A stretch of DNA of 64,000 nt from Acidobacteriota bacterium (GTDB lineage: Bacteria; Acidobacteriota; Holophagae; Holophagales; Holophagaceae), in contig JAJYRN010000003.1 in the NCBI GenBank assembly GCA_021794095.1, forward strand, positions 1-64,000. Reading direction: 5' to 3'. The notes under the pieces are model-generated. The model was given only the letters and a program-made list of their open reading frames with translations, was not told the origin of the DNA and did not search any database. The translations under genes and the position numbers were made by a program. This document shows positions 8,114 through 17,267 of this stretch, piece after piece (position 1 is the stretch's first letter; each line of letters opens with the position of its first letter).

Positions 8114-9961
8114 ATGGCCCGGAAGCTGGTGGAGTGCGTGCCGAACATCTCGGAAGGCCGGGATGCCGCGAAGATCAAGCAGGTGGTGGATGCCATCTCA
8201 GCGGTGTCGGGCGTGCAGGTGCTGGATGTGGATCCCGGCGCGGACACGAACCGCACCGTCATCACCTTCGTGGGCGAGCCCGAAGCCGTGCTCGAGGGCG
8301 CCTTCCGCTGCATCGCCGCGGCCGCCAAGGTCCTTGACATGCGCCACCAGAAGGGGGCGCATCCCCGCATGGGCGCCACGGACGTGGTGCCCTTCGTGCC
8401 CGTGGATGGCGTGACCATGGCGGACTGCGCGGACCTGGCCCGCCGCCTGGGCGCGCGCGTGGCCGCCGATCTGGCCATCCCGGTGTACCTCTACGAAGCC
8501 GCCGCCAGCCGCCCCGAGCGGAAGAACCTCGCCGAGGTCCGCCGCGGCGAGTACGAGGGCCTGGCGAAGAAGCTGCAGGATCCTGCGTGGCAGCCCGATT
8601 TCCCAGCACCCTACAACGCCATCACGGGCGCCACCATCATCGGCGCACGAGAGTTCCTGGTGGCCTACAACGTGACGCTGAACTCCCACGACAAGGCCCA
8701 CGCCACGGACATCGCCTTCGAGCTGCGGGAAAAGGGCCGCGTGGCGCGCCGGGGCCGCGTGAAGCCCTACTACCAGGCAGGCGAGCTGATCTACTACGCC
8801 GAGGGCTCCTTCCCCTGCGGGAACTGCGACTTCACGGGCGCCACCTTCCAGGAGACGGTGGACCACTGCGCGACCCTCCACGGCTATGACCTGCCCGCCC
8901 TCATGCGGATGAACGATGTGGATCCCGCGAACCCCGTGGGCCAGAAGGTCCGCCGCCGGGGCACCTTCGCCCACTGCAAGGCCATCGGCTGGGTCGTGGA
9001 CACCTACCGCCGGGCCCAGATCAGCATCAACCTCACGGACTACAAGCAGACCGCGCCGCACACGGTGCTGGAGGAGGCCCGCCGCCTCGCCGCCGAGCGC
9101 GGCCTCGTGGTGACCGGCAGCGAAATCGTGGGCCTGGTGCCCTACCCGTGCCTGCTGGCCTCCGGGAAGCACTACCTGCGCGCCATGGGCAAGTCCACGG
9201 GCGTGCCCGCCGCCGACATCCTGCAATCCGCCGTGTTCTCCATGGGCCTGGCCGATGTGGCGCCTTTCGAGGTGGAGAAGAAGGTGCTGGGCCTGCCCAC
9301 CTTTGAACCCAAGGCGCTGGTGTCCATGCCGGTTCATGCCTTCGCCGATGAGGTGAGCCGCGACACGCCGGCCCCCGGCGGCGGCTCCATCGCGGCCCTG
9401 GCGGGCAGCCTGGGCGCGGCCCTGGCCAGCATGGTGGCCAACCTGGCCCAGGGCGGTCCCGATGCCGAGAAGGACGCGAAGCTCATCGCCCTCGCCGAGC
9501 GCGCCCAGGCGATCAAGGACCAGCTCATGGTCGCCGTGGACGACGACACCAACGCCTTCAACGCCTTCATGGAGGCCCGCCGCCTGCCGGACGGCACGCC
9601 GGAGGAGAAGTCCCGCCGCCACGAGGCCATGCAGGCCGGCCTGAAGATCGCCATCGAGGTGCCCCTGGCTACGGCCCAAGCCAGCCTGGCCGCCCTGGAG
9701 CTGGCCGGCGAGGCCGCGCACCTGGGCAAGGTGGCCTCCATCACCGACGCGGCCGTGGGCGCCCAGATGGCCCACGCCGGCGTGCGTGGCGGCCTCTGGA
9801 ACGTGATCATCAACCTCAAGGACATCAGCGATCCCGCCTACGTGGCCGACATGCAGGCCCAGTGTGCCGAGCTCCTGAAGCAGTCCACGGACAAGCTGGC
9901 GGAGATCACCGGCTTCATTGATCAGAAGCTGGTGGACCGGCTGGTGAAGGCGAAGAAATAG
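8114..9961 (+). CDS. ftcD: Bifunctional glutamate formimidoyltransferase / formimidoyl-THF cyclodeaminase
   Basis: A 615-residue fusion. The N-terminal formiminotransferase half begins with the family signature KLVECVPNISEGRD and runs to about residue 330 with its C-terminal subdomain. The cyclodeaminase half starts near residue 405 (FADEVSRDTPAPGGGS) and continues as an all-helical domain to the end. The enzyme moves the formimino group from N-formimino-glutamate to tetrahydrofolate, then releases ammonia to give 5,10-methenyl-THF. This links histidine degradation to one-carbon metabolism. Many bacteria encode only one half or two separate genes; here both are fused as in animals. There is a GGAGG ribosome site before the ATG. 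No hutH, hutU or hutI lies in the window. Confidence 0.95.
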   Translation: MARKLVECVPNISEGRDAAKIKQVVDAISAVSGVQVLDVDPGADTNRTVITFVGEPEAVLEGAFRCIAAAAKVLDMRHQKGAHPRMGATDVVPFVPVDGVTMADCADLARRLGARVAADLAIPVYLYEAAASRPERKNLAEVRRGEYEGLAKKLQDPAWQPDFPAPYNAITGATIIGAREFLVAYNVTLNSHDKAHATDIAFELREKGRVARRGRVKPYYQAGELIYYAEGSFPCGNCDFTGATFQETVDHCATLHGYDLPALMRMNDVDPANPVGQKVRRRGTFAHCKAIGWVVDTYRRAQISINLTDYKQTAPHTVLEEARRLAAERGLVVTGSEIVGLVPYPCLLASGKHYLRAMGKSTGVPAADILQSAVFSMGLADVAPFEVEKKVLGLPTFEPKALVSMPVHAFADEVSRDTPAPGGGSIAALAGSLGAALASMVANLAQGGPDAEKDAKLIALAERAQAIKDQLMVAVDDDTNAFNAFMEARRLPDGTPEEKSRRHEAMQAGLKIAIEVPLATAQASLAALELAGEAAHLGKVASITDAAVGAQMAHAGVRGGLWNVIINLKDISDPAYVADMQAQCAELLKQSTDKLAEITGFIDQKLVDRLVKAKK

Positions 9962-10040
9962 GCTCGGCCCGTCCAATCGAGGTTCCATCTCGATTACTTC
10001 GTATTACGATGGCCTTCCATTCCCTGCCTGGAGCCATCCC

Positions 10041-13000
10041 ATGGGCATCCTCCGCTACGCCCTTCCCTGCCTGGTTGCGTTGACCCTGGGCGCCGCGACG
10101 CCCCTGCCGCCCTCGGCGAATCCGGGCGCCTTCGCGGGGCTGCGGTTCCGCAACCTCGGCCCCTTCCGCGGCGGGCGCGTGGGCGCGGTGACCGGCGTCC
10201 CGGGCCAACCGCAGCTCTACTACATGGGCGCCACGGGCGGCGGGGTCTGGAAGACGGAGGACGGCGGCGCCAGCTGGCGGAACATCTCCGACGGCTTCTT
10301 CAAGACCGGTTCCGTGGGCGCCATCGCCGTGAGCGCCTCCGATCCCAATGTGATCTACGTGGGCATGGGCGAGGACACCATCCGGGGCAATGTGAGCCGC
10401 GGGGACGGCGTGTACCGCTCCACGGATGCCGGCCGGACCTGGACGCACCTGGGCCTAGACGACACCCAGCAGATCACCCGGGTCCGCGTGGACCCCACAA
10501 ACCCTGACATCGCCTACGTGGCCGCCCTAGGCCACGTCTGGGGGCCCAATGAGGCCCGGGGCATCTTCCGCACCGAGGACGGCGGCAAGAGCTGGAAGAA
10601 GGTGTTGTATGTAGATGACAAAACAGGTGCTTCTGATTTGTGCATGGACCCCTCAAACCCCCGCATCCTCTACGCTGCCTTCTGGCAGGTGGACCGTAAG
10701 CCCTGGACCCTCGAGAGTGGCGGAAAGGGGAGCGGCATCTATAAATCCACGGACCGTGGCGACACCTGGAAGCGGCTGGAGGGCGGGCTGCCCACGGGCA
10801 TCCTGGGCCGCATCGGCCTCACCGTCTCCCCCGCCCGGCCCGATCGCGTGTGGGCCCTCGTGGAGGCGGAAAAGGGCGGGCTCTATCGCAGCGACGATGG
10901 CGGCGCCAAGTGGACCCGCGTGAACAGCGAGAACAAGCTGCGCCAGCGGGCCTGGTACTACTCCCGCATCTACGCCGACCCCAAGAACGCCGACACCGTG
11001 TACGCCCTGAACGTGACCTTCATGCGCTCTCAGGACGGCGGGCGCACCTTCACCGCCATCCCCACGCCCCACGGCGACAACCACGACCTGTGGATCGCCC
11101 CGGAGGATCCCCAGCGCATGATCGAGGGCAACGATGGCGGTGCCACCGTCACCGTCAACGGCGGCGAATCCTGGAGCACCCTCATGAACCAGCCCACGGC
11201 CCAGTTCTACCGGGTGGCCGTGGACACCCGGGATCCCTACTGGATCTACGGCTGCCAGCAGGACAACACCTCCGTGGCCATCAAGAGCCGAGCCGAAGGC
11301 TGGGGCGTCACCGCCGCCGATTGGCACGCCGTGGGCGGCGGAGAGAGCGGCTGGATCGCGCCGGAGCCGAAAGATCCCGACGTGGTGTTCGCCGGCGAAT
11401 ACGGCGGCCAGATCACGCGCTATGACCGCCGCACCGACGAAACCCGCCTGGTCATGCCCTGGCCGCAGCTGGCCATCGGGATGGCCCCGAAGGATCTGAA
11501 GTACCGGTTCCAGTGGAACGCCCCCATCCTCATCAGCCGCTTCGAGCCCCACGCCCTCTACTTCGCCGCCCAGAAGCTGCTGCGCAGCCTCGACCGGGGC
11601 CGGACCTGGGAGGAGATCAGCCCCGACCTCACCCGCAATGACCCGGCCACCCAGATCGCCAGTGGCGGCCCCATCACCAAGGACAACACCGGCGTCGAGG
11701 TCTTCGGCACCATCTTCGCCCTGGCCGAGAGCCGCCAGGATCCCGCCATTCTCTGGGCCGGCAGCGACGACGGCCTGGTCCATCTCACCCGCGACGGCGG
11801 GAAGACCTGGACCGACATCACGCCCAAGGGCCTGCCGAAGGACATCCAGATCAACAGCATTGATCCCTCGCCCTTCGACGCCGGCACGGCCTACCTGGCG
11901 GCCACCGCCTACAAGCTGGAGGATCTGCGGCCCTACCTCTACCGCACTCACGACTTCGGCAAGAGCTGGACGCGCATAGATGCGGGCATTCCCGTGGGCG
12001 CCTTCACCCGCGTCGTGCGCGCGGACGAGCGCCGCCGCGGCCTCCTCTTCGCGGGCACGGAGACGGGCCTCTACCTCTCCTTTGACGACGGCGCCTCCTG
12101 GGAGCCCTTCCAGCGCAACCTACCCGTGGTGCCCATCACCGATCTGGCCGTCCATGCGGGCGATCTCATCGTGGCCACCCAGGGCCGCGCCTTCTGGATC
12201 CTCGACGACCTGGACAGCCTGCGCCAGTGGAAGCCGGAGATCGCCGCCGAGCCCCTGCATGTCTTCCAGCCCCGGCCCGCCATCCGCGCCAACTACGGGC
12301 AGGCCTGGTGGATGGATCCCCATGCCAAGCCCCGCGCCATCGGCCAGAACCCGCCCACCGGCGCCATCCTGGACCTCTGGCTGAAGGAGGCCCCGGACAA
12401 AAAGGATCCGCTCACGCTGGACGTGTACAGCGGCACGGAGTTGCTCCGCAGCTTCAGCAGCGCGAAGGCCGGGAAGCACGACGGCGAACCCGCCGAGAAG
12501 CCCCTCAAGCTCCAAGCCGGCTTCAACCGCGTCACCTGGGACCTTCGCATGTTCCGGCCGCACCTCGTCCCCAAGGCCATCATCTGGGGCAACACCCGCG
12601 GCCCCGAAGTGGCCCCCGGCACCTACACCCTGCGCGTCACCTACCGGGGCACCACCGTGTCGCGGGACCTCCAGGTCCATCCCCGGCCCGGCGTAACGGC
12701 CAGCGAGGCCGATCTGAAGGCCCAGGCCGATCTGCTCAAGGCCCTCCGCGACCACGTGACCGAGATCCACCAGTCCGTGGTGCAGATCCGGGATGTGCGG
12801 GCCCAGGTCAAGGGCCTCCTGGACCGGGCGGAGAAGCTGGGGAAGGCCGAGCCCCTGAAGGCCCCCGCGAAGGCCCTCACGGACAAGCTCAACGCCCTGG
12901 AGGCGCGGTTCGTGAATCCGAAGCTGAAGAGCGAGCAGGATCCGCTGAACTTCACCCCCGCGCTGGACCACCAGTTCATCGGCCTTGCGGGCGTGGTGGG

Positions 13001-13178
13001 CAGTGGCGACGCCGCGCCCAGCCCCTCCTCCCTGGCCTACTACGCCCAGGAGAAGGCCGTGCTGGCGGGCCTCCAGATCGAACTGGCCCAGGTCTGGGCC
13101 ACGGAACTCGCCGCCTTCGATCAGGCGGTTCGCGACGCCGGCATCCCCCCGGTGATCGTCGTGCCGGCGGCGAAGTAG
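10041..13178 (+). CDS. Exported sortilin/BNR-repeat (VPS10-like) protein
   Basis: A 1045-residue protein with a signal peptide (about 1-19, MGILRYALPCLVALTLG). Most of the chain is a beta-propeller built from Asp-box repeats (S/T-x-D-x-G-x-x-W/F). At least ten are visible, for example TEDGGASW, STDAGRTW, STDRGDTW, TRDGGKTW and SFDDGASW. Around residues 740-880 the propeller gives way to a beta-sandwich-like segment (LTLDVYSGTELLRSF, APGTYTLRVTYRG). The last about 160 residues are helical (QADLLKALRDHV and onward). Such proteins are often annotated as glycosyl hydrolase or WD40/YVTN/BNR-like; I see no sialidase catalytic set, so hydrolase activity is not supported. It probably acts in the periplasm or outside the cell. 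It stands alone between ftcD and coaBC. Confidence 0.85.
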   Translation: MGILRYALPCLVALTLGAATPLPPSANPGAFAGLRFRNLGPFRGGRVGAVTGVPGQPQLYYMGATGGGVWKTEDGGASWRNISDGFFKTGSVGAIAVSASDPNVIYVGMGEDTIRGNVSRGDGVYRSTDAGRTWTHLGLDDTQQITRVRVDPTNPDIAYVAALGHVWGPNEARGIFRTEDGGKSWKKVLYVDDKTGASDLCMDPSNPRILYAAFWQVDRKPWTLESGGKGSGIYKSTDRGDTWKRLEGGLPTGILGRIGLTVSPARPDRVWALVEAEKGGLYRSDDGGAKWTRVNSENKLRQRAWYYSRIYADPKNADTVYALNVTFMRSQDGGRTFTAIPTPHGDNHDLWIAPEDPQRMIEGNDGGATVTVNGGESWSTLMNQPTAQFYRVAVDTRDPYWIYGCQQDNTSVAIKSRAEGWGVTAADWHAVGGGESGWIAPEPKDPDVVFAGEYGGQITRYDRRTDETRLVMPWPQLAIGMAPKDLKYRFQWNAPILISRFEPHALYFAAQKLLRSLDRGRTWEEISPDLTRNDPATQIASGGPITKDNTGVEVFGTIFALAESRQDPAILWAGSDDGLVHLTRDGGKTWTDITPKGLPKDIQINSIDPSPFDAGTAYLAATAYKLEDLRPYLYRTHDFGKSWTRIDAGIPVGAFTRVVRADERRRGLLFAGTETGLYLSFDDGASWEPFQRNLPVVPITDLAVHAGDLIVATQGRAFWILDDLDSLRQWKPEIAAEPLHVFQPRPAIRANYGQAWWMDPHAKPRAIGQNPPTGAILDLWLKEAPDKKDPLTLDVYSGTELLRSFSSAKAGKHDGEPAEKPLKLQAGFNRVTWDLRMFRPHLVPKAIIWGNTRGPEVAPGTYTLRVTYRGTTVSRDLQVHPRPGVTASEADLKAQADLLKALRDHVTEIHQSVVQIRDVRAQVKGLLDRAEKLGKAEPLKAPAKALTDKLNALEARFVNPKLKSEQDPLNFTPALDHQFIGLAGVVGSGDAAPSPSSLAYYAQEKAVLAGLQIELAQVWATELAAFDQAVRDAGIPPVIVVPAAK

Positions 13179-13409
13179 TCAAGAAAGGGCCTGGACATGG
13201 AACGCACGGAAAAAGGCGAAAGACACGGGATCTGTTTCTATTGCTGGATTCGTGGTCTTCCTGTCTTCGTGGTGAATCATTTGTTTTGATTGCCCATGGG
13301 TATCAGCCCTCCGGTGGCCGCGGTGCAGCACCAGGGTTCTCGGGCAGAGCCGGAGGGCCCAGAACGTGCCGCCCACCGCGGTGGAGATCAGCGCGTCGCC
13401 CAGGTGCAT
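13179..13409 (-). pseudogene. Possible remnant of an ECF-type (CbiM/NikM-like) permease gene
   Basis: An ATG at 13409-13407 lies 15 nt after the coaBC stop behind a strong ribosome site (GGGGGGATCGCC). It opens a frame starting MHLGDALISTAVGGTFWA. This closely matches the N-terminus of CbiM/NikM-type energy-coupling-factor permeases, where the initial Met-His is conserved and metal-binding. After about 19 residues the similarity stops, and the frame continues into repeat-like DNA to a stop at 13179. I read this as a 5' gene fragment whose remainder was deleted or replaced. The match is short, so the call is tentative. Confidence 0.4.
13186..13300. repeat. Non-coding A/T-richer stretch with CTTCGTGG-type motifs
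   Basis: This stretch is less GC-rich than its surroundings and contains GATTCGTGGTCTTCC and TGTCTTCGTGGTGAATC, plus AACGCACGGAAAAAGGC. From memory it resembles dispersed CTTCGTG-rich intergenic repeats seen in acidobacterial, verrucomicrobial and planctomycete genomes; I could not check this. It sits where the body of a truncated gene would be expected (see 13179-13409). Confidence 0.35.
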
Positions 13410-13423
13410 GGCGATCCCCCCGA

Positions 13424-14623
13424 TCAGGCGCGGCGATCCAGGCGGGCCGCCCACCAGGCCACGACGGCACGGGCCAGGGCGTCTTTGGGCAAAGGCCCCA
13501 ACGCGGGCTCGGGCCCCTGCGGCGTGAGCGGGGTGAGGGTGTTGGACTGGTCCCCGAAGGCCTTCCCGTCCTTCACGTCGTTCAGCAGGATGGCATCGAG
13601 CCCCTTCTTCGTCAGCTTGGCGGCGGCATGATCCAGGTGCTGCTCACTCTCGGCAGCGAAACCCAGGATCCACTGGCCGGGCCGCTTTGCGGCCGAGAGG
13701 GTGGCCAAAACATCCGGAGTACGCACGAGCACGAGGGTCTCCGGCCCGTCACTCTTTTTCACCTTCTGGGAAGCGCGGATCTCCGGCCGCTGGTCCGCCA
13801 CGGCAGCGGCTCCCACCAGTCCATCGGCGTCTGCCCAGCGTGAGGCGCAGGCCTCCAGCATGTCCTGGGCGCTGCGCACACGGACCGTCTCCACACCCCA
13901 GGGCGCCGGAAGATCGCCCCCCAGGATGAGCTGCACCTGGGCCCCGGCATCTCGGAAGGCCCGGGCCAGCTCCACCCCCATGGCGCCGGTGCTGCGATTC
14001 GTGAGGGTGCGCACGGGATCCAGATCCTCCCGGGTGGGGCCCGCGGTGATCAGCACCCGGCGTCCGGCCAGGGCCGGCAGCTTGGGGGTGCCCGCCCTCT
14101 GGATGGCCTCGGCGATGGCTTCCACCTCCGCCAGCTTCCCCGCGCCCTCTTCACCACAGGCCAGGCTGCCCTCGGCGGGATCCACGAGCGCGTGGCCGTA
14201 CCCCCGGAGGCGCGCCACGTTGGCCTGCACCGCGGGATGCTCCCACATGCCGGTGTTCATGGCCGGCGCCCAGAGGACCGGGGCGCGGGTGGCCAGGAGG
14301 ACCGTGCTGAGGAGATCCGTCGCCAGGCCGTTGGCGGCCTTGCCCAAGATGTTGGCGGTGGCGGGCACCACCGCCACGAGGTCGGCCCAGCGGGCCAGCT
14401 CGATGTGCTCGATGGTCGGGAGGGCGCGCCACTCGCCATGGTCGGGGTTCGCGCCGTAGCAGGGCTCCCCAGTGAGGCTCGTGAGCGTCAGGGGCGTGAT
14501 GAAGCGGGAGCCGGCTTCCGTGAGAATGCACCGCACCTGGTGACCGCGCTTGGCCAGCAGGCGCGCCAGCTCCGCCGCCTTGTAGGCCGCTACGCCGCCC
14601 GTGATCCCGAGGATGATGCGCAT
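13424..14623 (-). CDS. coaBC: Bifunctional phosphopantothenoylcysteine decarboxylase / phosphopantothenate-cysteine ligase
   Basis: A 399-residue fusion of normal length for CoaBC. The N-terminal flavin-dependent decarboxylase (about 1-180) begins IILGITGGVAAYKA and carries the PxMNxxMW motif (PAMNTGMW). The C-terminal CoaB ligase starts near residue 185 with VLITAGPTREDLDPVR and contains the KLTKKGLDAILLND segment. Together they make 4'-phosphopantetheine from phosphopantothenate and cysteine, two steps of coenzyme A synthesis in the cytoplasm. The gene is followed after 15 nt by a short ORF resembling a truncated ECF permease, and preceded by queE on the same strand 41 nt upstream. Confidence 0.96.
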   Translation of the reverse strand: MRIILGITGGVAAYKAAELARLLAKRGHQVRCILTEAGSRFITPLTLTSLTGEPCYGANPDHGEWRALPTIEHIELARWADLVAVVPATANILGKAANGLATDLLSTVLLATRAPVLWAPAMNTGMWEHPAVQANVARLRGYGHALVDPAEGSLACGEEGAGKLAEVEAIAEAIQRAGTPKLPALAGRRVLITAGPTREDLDPVRTLTNRSTGAMGVELARAFRDAGAQVQLILGGDLPAPWGVETVRVRSAQDMLEACASRWADADGLVGAAAVADQRPEIRASQKVKKSDGPETLVLVRTPDVLATLSAAKRPGQWILGFAAESEQHLDHAAAKLTKKGLDAILLNDVKDGKAFGDQSNTLTPLTPQGPEPALGPLPKDALARAVVAWWAARLDRRA

Positions 14624-14664
14624 CGGAGGCTCCTGGAAGCCTTCATGCTACTCCAGGCTCTGGA

Positions 14665-15333
14665 TCAGACGCCGCGGGCCTCGGCCCCCCAGATGAGCTT
14701 GTGGAGCTGAAGCTGGAAGCGCACCGGCAGGCCGTCATCCAGCACGCGCCCGGCCAGCCAGGCGGGATCCAGGCGGCCCCAGACGGGGCTGAAGAGGACG
14801 TCCACCCGCTCCCAGATGCGCCGCTCGGCGCACCAGGCCCGCGCCCAGTCGTAGTCGGCCGCATCGCAGAGGACGAACTTCAACTCATCCTGGCCGGGCA
14901 CCAGGCATTCCAGATTGGACTCCAGCCAGCGATGGCTTTCGCCGCTGCCTGGGGTCTTGCGGTCCACGATCTTCACCACCTCGCGCGGCACGGGCGCCAG
15001 ATCATGGCTGCCCGCGGTTTCCAGGGCCACTTCGTAGCCGAGGTCGAGCAGGGCCCGCAGCAGCGCCGGGGCGTCGGGATGGGCCAGCGGTTCGCCCCCG
15101 GTGAGTTCCACGAAGGGCGCGCAGGGCCCCGGACGGGGCGGGCCCAGCCGGCGGCGCACCTCGGCCACCAGGTCGTCCAGCTCGCGCATCACACCCTCAT
15201 GGAAGGCATACGCCGTGTCGCAGTACCCGCAGCGCAGGGGACACCCCGTGAGGCGGATGAACAGGCAGGGTCTCCCGGCCCGGGCGCCTTCCCCCTGAAT
15301 GCTGTGGAACACTTCGTTGACCTTGAACTTCAT
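14665..15333 (-). CDS. queE: 7-carboxy-7-deazaguanine synthase (radical SAM)
   Basis: A 222-residue radical SAM enzyme. It begins MKFKVNEVFHSIQGEG, the usual QueE start. The iron-sulfur cluster cysteines follow at 31, 35 and 38 (CPLRCGYC), then the ELTGGEPL motif. QueE converts 6-carboxy-tetrahydropterin to 7-carboxy-7-deazaguanine for queuosine tRNA modification. The reading frame is open further upstream to 15399, but the added residues are not family-like, so I start at the ATG at 15333. No other queuosine gene is nearby. It is divergent from the CocE-type hydrolase. Confidence 0.92.
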   Translation of the reverse strand: MKFKVNEVFHSIQGEGARAGRPCLFIRLTGCPLRCGYCDTAYAFHEGVMRELDDLVAEVRRRLGPPRPGPCAPFVELTGGEPLAHPDAPALLRALLDLGYEVALETAGSHDLAPVPREVVKIVDRKTPGSGESHRWLESNLECLVPGQDELKFVLCDAADYDWARAWCAERRIWERVDVLFSPVWGRLDPAWLAGRVLDDGLPVRFQLQLHKLIWGAEARGV

Positions 15334-15401
15334 GCGACGGACGCTCCCATCCGATGATGGTCCCATGGCCGGCGCCTCAGGCGCACGGCTGGGAGTCACG
15401 C

Positions 15402-17258
15402 ATGCCCCTCCGCCGGTTCCTGCTCGCCCTCATCCTCCTCGCGCCCCTGGCGGCCCGGCAGGCCCCGCCGCCGAACCCCGTCCAGACCCTCTACACCAAG
15501 GAGGAGGTGCAGATCCCCATGCGCGACGGGGTGAAGCTGTTCACCATCCTCTACCTCCCGAAGGACACGCGCACCCCCCACCCCATCCTGCTCCAGCGCA
15601 CGCCCTACGGCATCTGGCCCTACGGCCCGGCGGTCTTCCCGCGCAGCGTGGGGCCTTCCCCCGCCTTCCTGGGCCAGGGCTACATCGTGGCCTACCAGGA
15701 TGTGCGTGGACGGTTCATGAGCGAGGGCACCTTCGTGGATGCCCGCCCCGCGAACCCGGCGTCGGGGCCGAAGGCCACCGACGAGACCACAGACACCTAC
15801 GACACCATCGCCTGGCTGGTGCAGCACGTGCCGGACAACAACGGCAAGGTGGGGATGTGGGGCATCAGCTACCCGGGGCATTACGTCGTCCAGGGCATGC
15901 TCTGCGGCCACCCCGCCCTGAAGGCCGTCTCTCCCCAGGCGCCCATGATGGACATGTGGGAAGGGGATGACGCCTACCACCGCGGCGCCTTCCAGCTCAC
16001 CGCCAATTTCGGCTTCTTCCTCTTCTTTCACGACCGCACCGGAACCCCCGGCCATGCCTGGCCGCAGGTGGCGGATGTGGGCACGCCGGACAGCTATCAG
16101 TGGTATCTGGACGCCGGACCCGTGGGCGGCCTGGCACACCGGGTCGCCACCCCCATCAGCCGGATCTGGGACGAGTATCTGGCGCATCCCACCTACGACG
16201 CCTACTGGCAGGCCCGGGATCTCCGGCGGCGCATCCGGGATGTGCGCCCGGCGGTGCTCACCGTGGGCGGCTGGTACGACGCGGAGGATCTCTTCGGGGC
16301 CCTGGCCTGTGACCGGGCCCTCACCCGGCAGAGCCCGGCGACGGATCATCACCTCGTCATGGGCCCCTGGACCCATGGCCAGTGGGCCGACGGGGACGCC
16401 ACCCACATCGGCCCAGTGGACTTCGGATCCAACACCGCGGCCTGGTTCGAGCGCGACGTGGAGCTGCCCTTCTTCAACCACTACCTGAAGGATGCGCCGG
16501 GGCCGCTCCTGGCCCAGGCTACGGTGTTCGACACGGGACGGGACCAGTGGCGGACCTTCGGCGCCTGGCCGCCGGAACGCGCCCACCAGGCTTCCTTCTA
16601 CCTGGAGCCGAAGGGGGGGCTCGCCATGGCGCGCCCGGGCCCCAAGGGCGGCTACGACCACTTCGTGAGCGATCCGGCCCATCCCGTGCCCTACACCCAG
16701 GCCATCTCCTTCGACTACTGGCCCCCCTACATGGTGGAGGACCAGCGCTTCGCCTCCCGCCGCCCGGATGTGCTGACCTACGAGACAGCTCCCCTGGCGC
16801 AGGATCTCACCCTTGCGGGCCCCGTGCGGGCGGTGCTGCACGTCAGCACCACCGGAACCGACAGCGACTGGATCGTGAAGGTCATAGATGTGCTGCCGGA
16901 TGACGCGCCCGATCCCGCGGAACGCCCTGCGGGCTGGCACGCCGCAGGCAGCCAGCAACTGGTGCGCGGCGACGTGATCCGCGGCAAATACCGCAACAGC
17001 TACACCACGCCCGAGCCCTTCGTGCCGGGACGCCCCACCCAGGTGGCCTTCACCCTGCCGGATGTCTTCCACACCTTCCAGAAGGGGCACCGGCTCATGG
17101 TGCAGGTGCAGTGTTCCTGGTTCCCCCTGGTGGACCGGAATCCCCAGGTCTTCGAGAACATCTTCCAGGCCAAGCCGGGCGACTTCCAGCCCGCTGAGCA
17201 GCGCGTCTATCACGCGGCCGGTCAGCCGTCGCGGATCGAGGTCCGGGTGCTGGACTGA
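15402..17258 (+). CDS. CocE/NonD-family hydrolase (peptidase S15 type), exported
   Basis: A 618-residue enzyme with an N-terminal signal peptide (MPLRRFLLALILLAPLAA). The alpha/beta-hydrolase core has the nucleophile motif GISYPG (Ser), a probable acid in the region of WYDAEDL, and the His motif GPWTHGQW. The C-terminal third is the jelly-roll domain of the X-Pro dipeptidyl-peptidase/CocE family (LAGPVRAVLHVSTTGTDSDW, GHRLMVQVQCSWFP). The substrate could be an ester, acyl or dipeptidyl group; the family covers cocaine esterase, glutaryl-acylases and dipeptidases. I start at the ATG at 15402 because GGGAG lies seven bases upstream and the signal peptide begins there. It converges on the hybrid kinase gene, nine bases apart. 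Confidence 0.9.
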   Translation: MPLRRFLLALILLAPLAARQAPPPNPVQTLYTKEEVQIPMRDGVKLFTILYLPKDTRTPHPILLQRTPYGIWPYGPAVFPRSVGPSPAFLGQGYIVAYQDVRGRFMSEGTFVDARPANPASGPKATDETTDTYDTIAWLVQHVPDNNGKVGMWGISYPGHYVVQGMLCGHPALKAVSPQAPMMDMWEGDDAYHRGAFQLTANFGFFLFFHDRTGTPGHAWPQVADVGTPDSYQWYLDAGPVGGLAHRVATPISRIWDEYLAHPTYDAYWQARDLRRRIRDVRPAVLTVGGWYDAEDLFGALACDRALTRQSPATDHHLVMGPWTHGQWADGDATHIGPVDFGSNTAAWFERDVELPFFNHYLKDAPGPLLAQATVFDTGRDQWRTFGAWPPERAHQASFYLEPKGGLAMARPGPKGGYDHFVSDPAHPVPYTQAISFDYWPPYMVEDQRFASRRPDVLTYETAPLAQDLTLAGPVRAVLHVSTTGTDSDWIVKVIDVLPDDAPDPAERPAGWHAAGSQQLVRGDVIRGKYRNSYTTPEPFVPGRPTQVAFTLPDVFHTFQKGHRLMVQVQCSWFPLVDRNPQVFENIFQAKPGDFQPAEQRVYHAAGQPSRIEVRVLD

Positions 17259-17267
17259 ACGCGCCGC

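Noticed and set aside
10590-10660. AT-richer patch within the sortilin-like gene
   Set aside because: The reading frame and Asp-box spacing continue through it; it looks like local codon variation, not an insertion.
10041-13178. Sialidase or glycosyl hydrolase call for the Asp-box protein
   Set aside because: Asp-boxes alone do not define sialidases and the arginine triad and catalytic Tyr/Glu set were not evident.
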